From positions 1 to 30,278 of the forward strand of contig CAJLNC010000026.1 in assembly GCA_905207905.1 (NCBI GenBank): DNA of 30,278 nucleotides, read 5' to 3'. Below are positions 23,386-30,278 of the stretch, piece after piece (positions within the stretch are counted from its first letter, which is position 1; each line of letters starts with the position of its first letter). Made by a program: the position numbers and the translations under genes. This DNA comes from an uncultured Lachnospiraceae bacterium. Lineage in GTDB: Bacteria; Bacillota_A; Clostridia; Lachnospirales; Lachnospiraceae. Under the pieces are notes generated by a model. It searched no databases, had not been told where the DNA came from, and saw only the letters and a program-made list of their open reading frames with translations.

Positions 23386-26300
23386 CTAGTCCTGCTTCTT
23401 CTTTTTCAGGCTGATGCCTGCAATATCCAGAATCAGAAGGACAATGCCAAGAATAGAAAGAGCCAGCAGCACATACTGTGCAGTAGTCAGTGCCGTGGAC
23501 CACCAGGGCGTTACCTGAACAATCTTGGTGTCGGCGCTGATGCCGTCCATTCCTCTGGAATGTACCACAGTGTACAGGATGCGGTGAGCGGACTCTCTCA
23601 TAGCTCTTGCCAGAGGCGCATTCTCCTCAGAAGCCTCGGGAGCATACTTGGCAAACTCAAATCCAAGATCTGTTGCAGCTCCTTCTACCTTTGTTCCGCT
23701 TACTCCGGGATAGTTATCCGGAATATCGTTTCCAGCCAGCACCTCATGAGGTTTGGACATATAGCTTGCATCATACATATCGGTCACTGCAAATCCGCTC
23801 ATTCCAGCCTCGCCTCTCAGCCATGCAGTCTGAAGATCATACATAGCGCCGGACCATACTGCACCCAGACGGTTGAAGGCTGTCATCACGCATTTTGCAT
23901 CTGCATATACAATAGGAAGCTCGAAGGCTCTCAGATACAGTTCCCGCAAAGCCTGCTCATTACACCAGGTACCGATACCCTGACGCTGCTCTTCCTGATC
24001 ATTTAATACAAAGTGCTTGTTGTACACATACACGCCCTTGGACTGGATCGCCTTGGTCTCAGCCGCTGCGATCAGACCGGTTAAAATACCGTCCTCAGAG
24101 TAATACTCAAACACACGGCCTGCGTAGGGCGTTCTGTGGATATTCAGACCAGTTCCGTAGAAACCGGCATAGCCTGCCCACATAGCATCCTCACCGATGA
24201 GGGTTCCTACCTCCTCGACCAGCTTGTCATTGAAGGTAGCTGCAAGAATTCCGTTACAGGGATAACAGGTACCGGTTAACGTCTTATCCGGGTCGTTGGT
24301 CTGGTTTGCATAGCCGTTGGGTCCGATGTTATAAGCCTGAGTCACACCGCTGGGACCGTTGTGATCCAGAGTCTCCGGCTTACCAATCTCCTGAACTGCC
24401 ACTGTCATACGAAGTCCCACTGCGCACAGCTTGCTCAGCTGCTGGAAAGTGAGCTGATCCAGGAAGTCATCCCACTTGGGATCATCGTATGCAATCTCAT
24501 TGCCAGCCTCGTCCTTCAGCATATCAATCAGCTGATACTCGGTTTCCTCAGAGCCCATTACCGGCCAGTCTCCATCATTTTCCGGAAGATCCGCATCATC
24601 CAGCACTGCATCGGCTGCAATCTGATCCGTCATGGCCAGCTTCACATAGTTGGTGTTGTATCCCTCGTCATCATCCGGGGTGAACAGCATGGTAGTTCCT
24701 TCCCAGTCATTTCTGGAAACATAGGTGACAGAGTTATCTCCCCTTCCTTCGTAACGGTTGATATCTGCCGCTGCGAACAGACTGGTTACATCGTTTCCGG
24801 TACCGTAAGCCTTGGAGTAGGTGGTGTTGTCAAACTCATACTCCACGCTGTAGGTCATATCCTTATTTCCATCCTCAGTCATGCCGTCAGCAGCCTTTTT
24901 GCCTTTGGCAGCCAGGATATTGTTCACTGCCGCATGGGCGTTGTCCGCTGCGGTAAAGTAATAGGTACCCTCATCCAGAATGTATACGCCGCTGTTGTAA
25001 GCGTCATAGGACGTAAGGAAGTATTCCGGTACCTCCACGGTTACCGTCTCGCTGGCACCCGGTTCCAGAACCTGGGTCTTGCCGTATCCTACCAGCTCCA
25101 CTGCAGCCTTCTCGATCTGATTTTCTTTATCATACTCAGTGTAAGGCTTCTGGGCATAGATCTGTACCGTCTTCTTTCCGGCCACATCACCGGTATTGGT
25201 CACATTCACGGTCACAGTATAAGCAGTATCCATGCCTTCGCCGCTCTTTTCCACCTTCATATCAGACAATTCAAAGGTAGAATAACTTAAGCCGTAACCA
25301 AAGGGATAGGCTACCACATCCTCATATTCAAAATCCCCGGCCTTGGGAGTTCCAAGAACCACGTCCTCATATCTGGTCTCCGTATACCGGTATCCCACGT
25401 AGATACCTTCCTGGTAAACAACGTATGTATTGAACACCCGTCCATGGGAACCGAAATCATACTGGTCAGCGCCCTCATAGGTATAGCTTCCGAAATTGGC
25501 CATTGCAGGATCCAGCAGATTGTCCGTCCACCAGGTATCCGGCAGAGAACCGGAGGGGTTCACAGCTCCGGAAAGAATGTCAGACACTGCATACAATCCG
25601 GTCTGTCCTACCGAGCCAATCCACAGTGCTGCATCGATGCCGTAGTCTTCATCATTGATAAATTCTGCTGAAATGGGATTTGCACTGTTGATGAGAACTA
25701 CAATGGAGGAAATCTTTCCCTCATCTTTTAATTCCTTCAGGCCCTCCAGCGTGGAGCGCTCATTTTTGTTCAGCGTCAGGTAGTCGCCGTTTTTACCGTC
25801 ATCGTGATTTACACTCTTTAAGTCATTGGCCTCGCCGCCTACACGTCCTACCACGAAGATGGCAGTCTCTCCTTTTCCGAAGGAATCCACTGCATCCGAC
25901 TTACTGATCTGTTTCCAGGATGCCTCGTTGATATTTCCTTCGTCAAAATCCCGTCCCTTTTCTTCCTCTACATACCAGTCTAAAAGAGCCTCGTTTACCA
26001 CCGTAAACCCGCCCTCAGTCAGCACCTGGGTGTAGGAAGGAGCATCTGCGGAAGATACCGCTCCTGAACCTGTTCCACCATATACCGGAGAAATGGCGGT
26101 GGCTCCGAATAAAGAAACCTCTTTTTCTTTCAGGGGCAGGGTATTGTTCTCATTTTTCAGCAGAACGGCGCCTTCGCCTTCCACCTCCCGAACCTTTGCA
26201 AGACCTGCCGCCTTTAACTCCGCTACGGATTTGTATTCACTCTCATAATAGCGGGGATAAGCATTTTCATCCACCGGGCTTCCATCCTTGTTCACCATCT

Positions 26301-26442
26301 TGGAGGTGGAGATACCCAGAAAGGAATTGATCTGACCGGCAAACTCATTGGCAATGGAGTTGCCGAAATATACCAGCACCAGCAGCACTACCATGATGTT
26401 GGTAAACACCTTTTTCAGCGTTCTCTTTGTTGAGGACTTCAT
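23386..26442 (-). CDS. Membrane-anchored GH3 glycosidase with inverted domain order
   Basis: This 1018-residue protein has a basic start and TM1 at about 13-35. The GH3 C-terminal-type alpha/beta domain follows at about 85-355 (GAVLLKNENNTLPL), then an Fn3-like region at about 380-470 after YPFGYGLSYSTF. The GH3 catalytic barrel comes third, at about 615-930, with the KHF motif, LNDQEEQRQG and the likely nucleophile Asp888 in FAVTDMYD. TM2 lies at about 986-1010, before KKKKQD. The usual GH3 order is barrel first; the swapped order is known from rumen Butyrivibrio and Ruminococcus beta-glucosidases. Two membrane helices should hold the enzyme outside at both ends. I start at 26442 because AGGAG lies seven bases upstream; an open extension of 55 codons is non-coding. 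It heads the operon with GH2 and GPH. Confidence 0.9.
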   Translation of the reverse strand: MKSSTKRTLKKVFTNIMVVLLVLVYFGNSIANEFAGQINSFLGISTSKMVNKDGSPVDENAYPRYYESEYKSVAELKAAGLAKVREVEGEGAVLLKNENNTLPLKEKEVSLFGATAISPVYGGTGSGAVSSADAPSYTQVLTEGGFTVVNEALLDWYVEEEKGRDFDEGNINEASWKQISKSDAVDSFGKGETAIFVVGRVGGEANDLKSVNHDDGKNGDYLTLNKNERSTLEGLKELKDEGKISSIVVLINSANPISAEFINDEDYGIDAALWIGSVGQTGLYAVSDILSGAVNPSGSLPDTWWTDNLLDPAMANFGSYTYEGADQYDFGSHGRVFNTYVVYQEGIYVGYRYTETRYEDVVLGTPKAGDFEYEDVVAYPFGYGLSYSTFELSDMKVEKSGEGMDTAYTVTVNVTNTGDVAGKKTVQIYAQKPYTEYDKENQIEKAAVELVGYGKTQVLEPGASETVTVEVPEYFLTSYDAYNSGVYILDEGTYYFTAADNAHAAVNNILAAKGKKAADGMTEDGNKDMTYSVEYEFDNTTYSKAYGTGNDVTSLFAAADINRYEGRGDNSVTYVSRNDWEGTTMLFTPDDDEGYNTNYVKLAMTDQIAADAVLDDADLPENDGDWPVMGSEETEYQLIDMLKDEAGNEIAYDDPKWDDFLDQLTFQQLSKLCAVGLRMTVAVQEIGKPETLDHNGPSGVTQAYNIGPNGYANQTNDPDKTLTGTCYPCNGILAATFNDKLVEEVGTLIGEDAMWAGYAGFYGTGLNIHRTPYAGRVFEYYSEDGILTGLIAAAETKAIQSKGVYVYNKHFVLNDQEEQRQGIGTWCNEQALRELYLRAFELPIVYADAKCVMTAFNRLGAVWSGAMYDLQTAWLRGEAGMSGFAVTDMYDASYMSKPHEVLAGNDIPDNYPGVSGTKVEGAATDLGFEFAKYAPEASEENAPLARAMRESAHRILYTVVHSRGMDGISADTKIVQVTPWWSTALTTAQYVLLALSILGIVLLILDIAGISLKKKKQD

Positions 26443-26524
26443 ATGCAGTCTCCTCTCTTTCCTCAAAAATATTCTTATTGTTGGCTTTAACTTCCTCGTA
26501 CTGCTGCGTCTGCCATGCGGTAGC

Positions 26525-26538
26525 AATCCGCAAACGTT
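26525..26538. repeat. AATCCGCAAACGTT word shared with the LytTR upstream region
   Basis: AATCCGCAAACGTT occurs here in the leader of the GH3 operon, and AATCCGCAAAACGTT occurs at 19811-19825 upstream of the LytTR promoter. The shared 10-mer plus CGTT differs by one extra A. It could be a common operator or chance. Confidence 0.25.
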
Positions 26539-26630
26539 TTGTACCTCTTGCCGGCATCGCCGCCTGGAACCATCAAATGCGCAACCTCCGGCAGAAATCC
26601 TGTACAAAACATGTACCCGTAGTTCTCTTT

Positions 26631-26659
26631 ATTATATGTAATTTTTCTTATTTTTTAAA
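26631..26659 (-). promoter_or_regulatory. Promoter of the GH3-GH2-GPH operon
   Basis: On the minus strand TTTAAA (26654-26659), a 17-bp spacer and a perfect TATAAT (26631-26636) are present. The -35 matches poorly, which fits an activated promoter. The leader of about 180 bases contains short inverted repeats (GTACA/TGTAC at about 26602-26616, and GCGG/CCGC at about 26517-26531) but no recognised riboswitch. Confidence 0.6.
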
Positions 26660-26668
26660 GTCACTGCC

Positions 26669-26700
26669 CTTGTCGTGTATAATCTGCGGTTTGTCGCAAG
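26669..26700 (-). promoter_or_regulatory. TGTCG direct repeat A, candidate activator site
   Basis: TTGTCGTG and TTGTCGCA on the plus strand place TGTCG at 26671 and 26692, exactly 21 bp apart. The pair begins 11 bp upstream of the -35 of the GH3 operon, as expected for an activator of the LytTR or AraC type. Confidence 0.5.
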
Positions 26701-26747
26701 GGGGTTTTGGGAATGCTCACGCAGTATATTCCCATTCGATCGCTGCT

Positions 26748-26781
26748 TTCTGTCGTATATTATGCTTTTTCTGTCGTAAAC
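26748..26781. promoter_or_regulatory. TGTCG direct repeat B, candidate regulator site
   Basis: TTTCTGTCGTA occurs twice (26748-26758 and 26769-26779), an 11-base identity 21 bp apart. The pair starts 80 bp from pair A and lies about 50 bp upstream of the -35 of the plus-strand gene. A degenerate third word (TTGTCT) lies at 26791. Confidence 0.5.
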
Positions 26782-26827
26782 AGTTTATTTTTGTCTTTCC
26801 ACGCCAAAATCTGCCTCTTTCATCAGT

Positions 26828-26856
26828 TTGACAGAAAACCCGTTCCATGCCATAAT
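26828..26856 (+). promoter_or_regulatory. Strong promoter of the plus-strand membrane protein gene
   Basis: A perfect TTGACA (26828-26833), a 17-bp spacer and CATAAT (26851-26856) with a TG one base before it form a near-consensus extended -10 promoter. The leader is about 80 bases. Confidence 0.85.
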
Positions 26857-26943
26857 GTTTTTAGTCAAATGCGCCTTGCTGCTGATCATTCTATTGAGTT
26901 CAGGGAAAATGCGGTTCCCTGCAAGCGGAAAGGAGTTCATTTT

Positions 26944-27366
26944 ATGATAACCAAAAAAGCCTCCGGCTTTTATGTCGGTGTAGTGGCTGCCCTGCTCTGC
27001 GTGGCATCCGCTGTGATGTATGGAACAAAAGTCAGCAAAATGCAGTACAAGGAGCCGATCTTCAACTCTACCGTATGCGTTCTGCTGGCAGCAGCTGCTG
27101 TGATCGGGCTGGCGATGCTGCTGATCAATAAACTGGCCGGCTTTGCCCCTGTGATCTTATGCGCCGGCAGCGGCATTGGCCTTCTTATGGCTGCCCGCAA
27201 GATCATTTGGCCCATCGCGGATACCATCTACGGTATCGAGCCTTTCGCCCAGATCAACGAACTGCTGCTGTGCGTAGGCCTGATGGCCGCCAGCTTCGTA
27301 GTGTCTGAGATCGCCCTTTATCTGAAAAAGACAAAGACAGTAACCGCTAAGACAACAGCTGCCTAA
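26944..27366 (+). CDS. Small orphan integral membrane protein
   Basis: This 140-residue protein has four predicted membrane helices, at about 9-28, 42-65, 69-88 and 107-128. Both termini are basic (MITKK at the start, LKKTKTVTAK at the end), so both probably lie inside. I recognise no family or catalytic motif; YGTKVSKMQYKEPIF and GIEPFAQINE are its most distinctive loops. AAAGGAG lies eight bases before the ATG, and a strong promoter is present, so it is probably well expressed. It is the only clear plus-strand gene and diverges from the GH3 operon, sharing the 26443-26943 regulatory region. It might help anchor or regulate the double-anchored GH3 enzyme, or be a small transporter; both are guesses. 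Confidence 0.85.
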   Translation: MITKKASGFYVGVVAALLCVASAVMYGTKVSKMQYKEPIFNSTVCVLLAAAAVIGLAMLLINKLAGFAPVILCAGSGIGLLMAARKIIWPIADTIYGIEPFAQINELLLCVGLMAASFVVSEIALYLKKTKTVTAKTTAA

Positions 27367-27372
27367 AAATTT

Positions 27373-27506
27373 ATAAAAAGGAGATGTTGCAAAATATTAC
27401 TTCCGGTGGATTTTCGGGTGATTTTTCTCCGAAAAGATGGTATTTTTCGGAGAAAAATCACCCGAAAGGGTGCCACCGGCGGTGTTTTGCAACATCTCCT
27501 TTTTAT
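27373..27506. repeat. 134-bp nested palindrome, probable bidirectional terminator or MITE-like element
   Basis: Outer arms of 22 bp (27373-27394 and 27485-27506) pair perfectly. They contain AAAAAGGAGATGTTGC and its complement. A 7-bp CCGGTGG/CCACCGG helix (27403-27409 / 27473-27479) lies inside, and an inner 20-bp helix (27416-27435 / 27444-27463) closes an 8-base loop. The outer arms end in T-runs on both strands. It lies between converging genes, so it can end both transcripts. Its size and layered arms are far beyond a normal terminator. It fills the whole 27367-27538 gap. Confidence 0.85.
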
Positions 27507-27538
27507 TATGTCTAAAAAACAAAATATGCAAATTCATT

Positions 27539-27955
27539 TTAGATTGATCTGAATATCTCTCCATCCACACTTATAACATTTTCAACGGGTATTTTCTGTT
27601 TATCCATCATAACAATACACTTCTCATAGTCATCTATTTGCTTTACATTTCCGGTCAAAGAAAGATATGCTCCACCCGCTTTCCGAACATCTTGCTGAAA
27701 ATATGTGACCGTAATTTCCGGCTTCTCTTTTAAGTGTTCCCGAATTATCTGAAGCTGCACATCCAACGCTTCCTGTTCATTTTCATCCAACTCAATACGT
27801 TCCTCTGTAAGCCGGGCTGTCTCTTTTATGGCAGAATCATAACCGGTCAGAGCAGCAAATGGAGAGAACTGAGCCGCGCGGTCAAGCATTGACATACGAA
27901 GTCTCTTAGGAGAAGTATGGTGTGGCAGATTGATAATACCATCGTATTTTCCCAT
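27539..27955 (-). CDS. YolD-like protein
   Basis: This 138-residue protein matches the YolD-like family of Firmicutes, with YDGIINLPHHTS followed by RMSMLDRAAQFSPFAALTGY in the N-terminal third. The rest is beta-rich with an acidic linker. The family is found next to Y-family (UvrX/DinB-like) DNA polymerases and is thought to take part in the damage response; the biochemical role is unknown. The start at 27955 has GAGGGG eight bases upstream, while a GTG three codons earlier lies within that site. It is the last gene of the polymerase-GNAT-YolD run and ends before the nested palindrome. In most genomes YolD is directly beside the polymerase; here a GNAT gene is between them. Confidence 0.88.
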   Translation of the reverse strand: MGKYDGIINLPHHTSPKRLRMSMLDRAAQFSPFAALTGYDSAIKETARLTEERIELDENEQEALDVQLQIIREHLKEKPEITVTYFQQDVRKAGGAYLSLTGNVKQIDDYEKCIVMMDKQKIPVENVISVDGEIFRSI

Positions 27956-27980
27956 AATGCTCACCCCTCAAAACTGGAAT

Positions 27981-28424
27981 TTATATGTTTTTCTGTAAAT
28001 AAATCATATCTACTAATTGAACACCACATTCATAAATGGGGTGTTCATAATTATCTATAAAGAAATTTTTAATACTGTGAGAGCGAACAAAACCGCATTT
28101 TTCATAAAAAGGAATGGTCCATGGACTATCTCCTGTACCAACTTGTAATATAGAATACTTACCTTTATATTTCGTAGCAATAAAGTCAATTAGCACTTTA
28201 CCGTAACCCTTACCCTGATATTCTGGTTCAGTTGCAATATTTTTGATTTCAAGAACACCTTTCCCCTCGTCGGTCACTATACACTCACATTTAATCCCAT
28301 TATCTTCCAACACATACATCGTTCCTCTGTCAATATATTGGTCTATCATGTTCTCTTGTTCATCGGCTAACAACAACAAGGGAAGAAATTGTTTTTTGTT
28401 CTCTTTAATTTCTTTTATTTCCAT
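27981..28424 (-). CDS. GNAT-family N-acetyltransferase
   Basis: This 147-residue protein of the GNAT fold transfers an acetyl group from acetyl-CoA to an amine. The acetyl-CoA loop is YQGKGYGKVLIDFI (residues about 73-86), preceded by LEIKNIATEPE (the beta-4 strand) and followed by YSILQVGTGDS and FYEKCGFVRSH, the usual ending. The substrate is unknown; it may be a small molecule, an antibiotic or a protein. GGGAGGGGGA lies before the ATG. It lies between the Y-family polymerase gene (34 bases upstream) and YolD. It probably belongs to the same transcript and could have been inserted into an older polymerase-YolD pair. Confidence 0.9.
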   Translation of the reverse strand: MEIKEIKENKKQFLPLLLLADEQENMIDQYIDRGTMYVLEDNGIKCECIVTDEGKGVLEIKNIATEPEYQGKGYGKVLIDFIATKYKGKYSILQVGTGDSPWTIPFYEKCGFVRSHSIKNFFIDNYEHPIYECGVQLVDMIYLQKNI

Positions 28425-28457
28425 ATCTGTCCCCCTCCCAAACTCTAATTTTCACAT

Positions 28458-29981
28458 CTACGCCTTATGACCACCAATCTGCTGATTCCGGTCTTTGGCA
28501 GTCGCTCCTTCCTGTAGGTTCATACCTTTCAGAATAGCATTTTTACCGAATTTCTTTTTTATAGCTAACATTGTCTGCTGCATTTTCTTTTCACGCTCTA
28601 AGGCAGCATTTTCTTCTTCTCGTTGTTTTTCCAATTCATCATAATCGGTGAATAGTTCCAGCTGTTCTATTTGCAGATCGTTTAATAGCGATTTTTCTGG
28701 CACAACATGATTTGCCGCCATATTCAAACGCCGCACTAACAAGGATGGATTTACAATTCGATCATAAAGTTCCATCACCGCTTCTGTGATTAATTTTGCA
28801 GAAGAGGTTTGTCTCCCTATATTAGCCGTTCCATGAGAATGCTTTGGTATTTTCCGCCCATAGCTGTCAACTGTAATTGGCCCCCTATATGCTTTACTTC
28901 GCTTCAGATCTGTCAAATTTTCTATATCATATCCCACAGTAAGAACAATCTGGTCTGTGACCAGTCCTTTATCAACCAAATCCAAAGCAAGGAGATCAAC
29001 CATTTCTCGAACCACCAATTTCGCCTTTTCCGACTCATACGGACAATGTAATACTTGACCTGAACCAATACTGTTCGAAGCGGGCTTATACTGTTTCACC
29101 TCAGCAATCGTACATGGTTCCCAGCCCCATGCATGATCGATCAACAGTTCCGCATTTACACCAAACAGCTTATAAAGTAAATCTTCGTTGTGAAAATCTG
29201 TTGGTTTCCCTACGGAGCAACGCGCAATATCACCCATAGTAAACAGTCCGTTTTCTTCCAGCTTCTTAGCATAGCCACGGCCAACCCTCCAAAAATCAGT
29301 AAGGGGACGATGATCCCATAACTGCCTGCGATAAGACATCTCGTCTAATTCGGCAATACGCACACCATCTTTATCTGCAGGTATATGCTTAGCTACTATA
29401 TCCATCGCAATTTTAGCCAGATACATATTGGTCCCTATACCAGCTGTTGCCGTTATACCGGTTGTCTGATACACATCATGGATAATCTTCATGGCAAACT
29501 CATGGGCTGTAAGACCAGCTGTTTTGAGATATGTTGTCAAATCAATAAACACTTCATCTATAGAATAGACATGAATATCCTCTGGAGCGATGTATTTCAG
29601 ATAGATATTATAAATCCGTGTGCTATGTTCCATATAATGAGCCATTCTCGGCGGTGCAGCAATATAGTCCAGCCGTAATGACGGATCCATCGTAAGTTCC
29701 CTGGCATTATACGATGAACCTGTAAAGCAATGGCCAGGAGCCTTCTGCAAACGGACAGAATTTGCCTGTTTTACTTTTTGAATTACTTCGAATAATCTGG
29801 CTCTCCCAGGAACTCCATAACACTTTAACGCCGGAGAAACTGCAAGGCAAATCGTTTTCTCTGTTCGAGACGTATCTGCCACAACAAGATTTGTTGTCAT
29901 CGGATCAAGGCCACGTTCGATACATTCTACGGAAGCATAGAAGGACTTGAGATCTATGCAGAGATATATTCTATTTTTCAT
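28458..29981 (-). CDS. Y-family DNA polymerase (UmuC/UvrX-like translesion enzyme)
   Basis: This 507-residue enzyme is a lesion-bypass DNA polymerase. The palm begins with Asp10 in CIDLKSFYASVE, and the catalytic pair is Asp142 and Glu143 in YSIDEVFID. A helix-hairpin-helix stretch (FWRVGRGYAKKLEENGL) and the little-finger domain (SIGSGQVLHCPYESEKAK) follow. The C-terminal tail is Glu/Lys-rich and long compared with DinB (about 350), as in the UmuC/UvrX types found on elements. I start at 29981; a GTG two codons upstream is closer to AGGAGG (four bases against ten) and is possible. No LexA box was found. A YolD gene lies in the same run, as is usual. Confidence 0.93.
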   Translation of the reverse strand: MKNRIYLCIDLKSFYASVECIERGLDPMTTNLVVADTSRTEKTICLAVSPALKCYGVPGRARLFEVIQKVKQANSVRLQKAPGHCFTGSSYNARELTMDPSLRLDYIAAPPRMAHYMEHSTRIYNIYLKYIAPEDIHVYSIDEVFIDLTTYLKTAGLTAHEFAMKIIHDVYQTTGITATAGIGTNMYLAKIAMDIVAKHIPADKDGVRIAELDEMSYRRQLWDHRPLTDFWRVGRGYAKKLEENGLFTMGDIARCSVGKPTDFHNEDLLYKLFGVNAELLIDHAWGWEPCTIAEVKQYKPASNSIGSGQVLHCPYESEKAKLVVREMVDLLALDLVDKGLVTDQIVLTVGYDIENLTDLKRSKAYRGPITVDSYGRKIPKHSHGTANIGRQTSSAKLITEAVMELYDRIVNPSLLVRRLNMAANHVVPEKSLLNDLQIEQLELFTDYDELEKQREEENAALEREKKMQQTMLAIKKKFGKNAILKGMNLQEGATAKDRNQQIGGHKA

Positions 29982-30002
29982 AATCACAAGCCCTCCTTAT
30001 TC

Positions 30003-30074
30003 TTATCTTTTTGTTAACTCAAAACTGACAGATATCAAATTCTTTATAAGTTCATCAAGTTCTGGATGATCGTT
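30003..30074 (-). pseudogene. Possible fragment of a small gene before the polymerase
   Basis: An open stretch of 23 codons ends in TAA and translates to NDHPELDELIKNLISVSF followed by ELTKR, which looks like the amphipathic end of a real small protein. A TGA lies directly in front, and a nearby ATG (about 30076-30078) is in another frame. A one-base shift would join them. It ends 15 bases before the polymerase ribosome binding site region. The rest of 29988-30218 is AT-rich with no other gene that I can see. Confidence 0.3.
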
Positions 30075-30218
30075 TCATCTATATTACATTCCCGTTTATC
30101 TTTAAATGTATCCTAATACTATAACTCCTTTTATAAACCATAATAAATTTTATTTGATTTCATGAACGTTTATTTAATCGCCTACTATTCCGATCCATAA
30201 AACTCCAAAACCCTATTT

Positions 30219-30278
30219 CTAATGGATCCGCTCCAGCCGGCCATTTTCCATCTCATACACTTCATCGCAGAGCACATC
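30219..30278 (-). CDS. C-terminal end of a protein, possibly an ABC ATPase (partial)
   Basis: Nineteen codons run from the window edge to a TAG, reading DVLCDEVYEMENGRLERIH. The CDEVYEMENGRL pattern is typical of the end of ABC transporter ATPases (the H-loop to D-loop tail). The gene continues beyond the window, so the family is only suggested. Confidence 0.45.
   Translation of the reverse strand, partial: DVLCDEVYEMENGRLERIH

Noticed and set aside
24361..25290. A 309-codon plus-strand open frame
   Set aside because: It is antisense to the GH3 inverted enzyme, with no start signal or recognisable domain.
26443..26607. A 55-codon extension of the membrane GH3 gene upstream of 26442
   Set aside because: The AGGAG site and the basic TM start fix the ATG at 26442. 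The extension is Arg/Cys-rich, covers the leader with its hairpins and has no start signal of its own.
26678..26683. TATAAT on the plus strand as the promoter of the small membrane protein gene
   Set aside because: It lacks a -35 and lies 265 bases from the gene, while a near-consensus TTGACA promoter is at 26828-26856. It is more likely part of the spacer of repeat A.
30161..30171. GAACGTTT as a LexA (SOS) box for the polymerase
   Set aside because: The Gram-positive box needs GAAC and GTTC with four bases between them; here the halves abut and the right half is wrong.

Overview
The window looks like a chromosomal carbohydrate-use region of a low-GC, Gram-positive gut anaerobe, most likely a Clostridia member of the Lachnospiraceae type. 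This is inferred from the AGGAGG-type ribosome binding sites, the YesM/YesN and AgrC/LytTR regulator pairs, the GPH transporter, the domain-inverted membrane GH3 enzyme and the YolD/Y-family polymerase pair. Nearly every gene is on the minus strand, so the layout is best read from right to left. No tRNA, rRNA, CRISPR array or insertion sequence was seen.

From the right end: a fragment of a gene that probably encodes an ABC ATPase (30219-30278); a repair-type block of Y-family DNA polymerase, GNAT acetyltransferase and YolD-like protein (29981-27539); a 134-bp nested palindrome (27373-27506); and a small orphan membrane protein, the only clear plus-strand gene (26944-27366). This gene diverges from a three-gene sugar operon: a double membrane-anchored GH3 glycosidase with inverted domain order, a cytoplasmic GH2 glycosidase and a GPH-family sugar symporter (26442-19837). 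Next come a LytTR response regulator and an AgrC-like kinase (19555-17514), then a secreted GH3 enzyme with an exported orphan protein (17270-14188). Then follows a galactose-type ABC transporter, mglB-mglA-mglC, that runs into a membrane-tethered sugar-binding sensor, a YesM-type kinase, a YesN/AraC regulator and an alpha/beta hydrolase (13990-5463). A STAND (NB-ARC/TPR) ATPase gene broken by one in-frame TAG stands alone (5263-2273). The left end holds a pyrimidine-nucleoside operon: Nudix hydrolase, cytidine deaminase and uridine phosphorylase (1956-114).

The sugar genes form a plausible chain. Extracellular GH3 enzymes release sugars, MglBAC and the GPH symporter import monosaccharide and glycoside, and GH2 cleaves the glycoside inside. 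The tethered sugar-binding protein probably reports sugar through YesM/YesN to the mgl promoter. The AgrC/LytTR pair probably controls other units.

The most interesting non-coding signal is a recurring operator-like pattern. Direct repeats 20-21 bp apart, in related T-rich GTCG/GTGC words, sit just upstream of promoters at 5348-5382, 17391-17426, 26669-26700 and 26748-26781. A phased TTGCRA triplet sits upstream of mglB at 14081-14110. Other points of interest are the nonsense-interrupted STAND protein, the nested palindrome, a leader hairpin before the LytTR regulator gene, and two exported orphan proteins.
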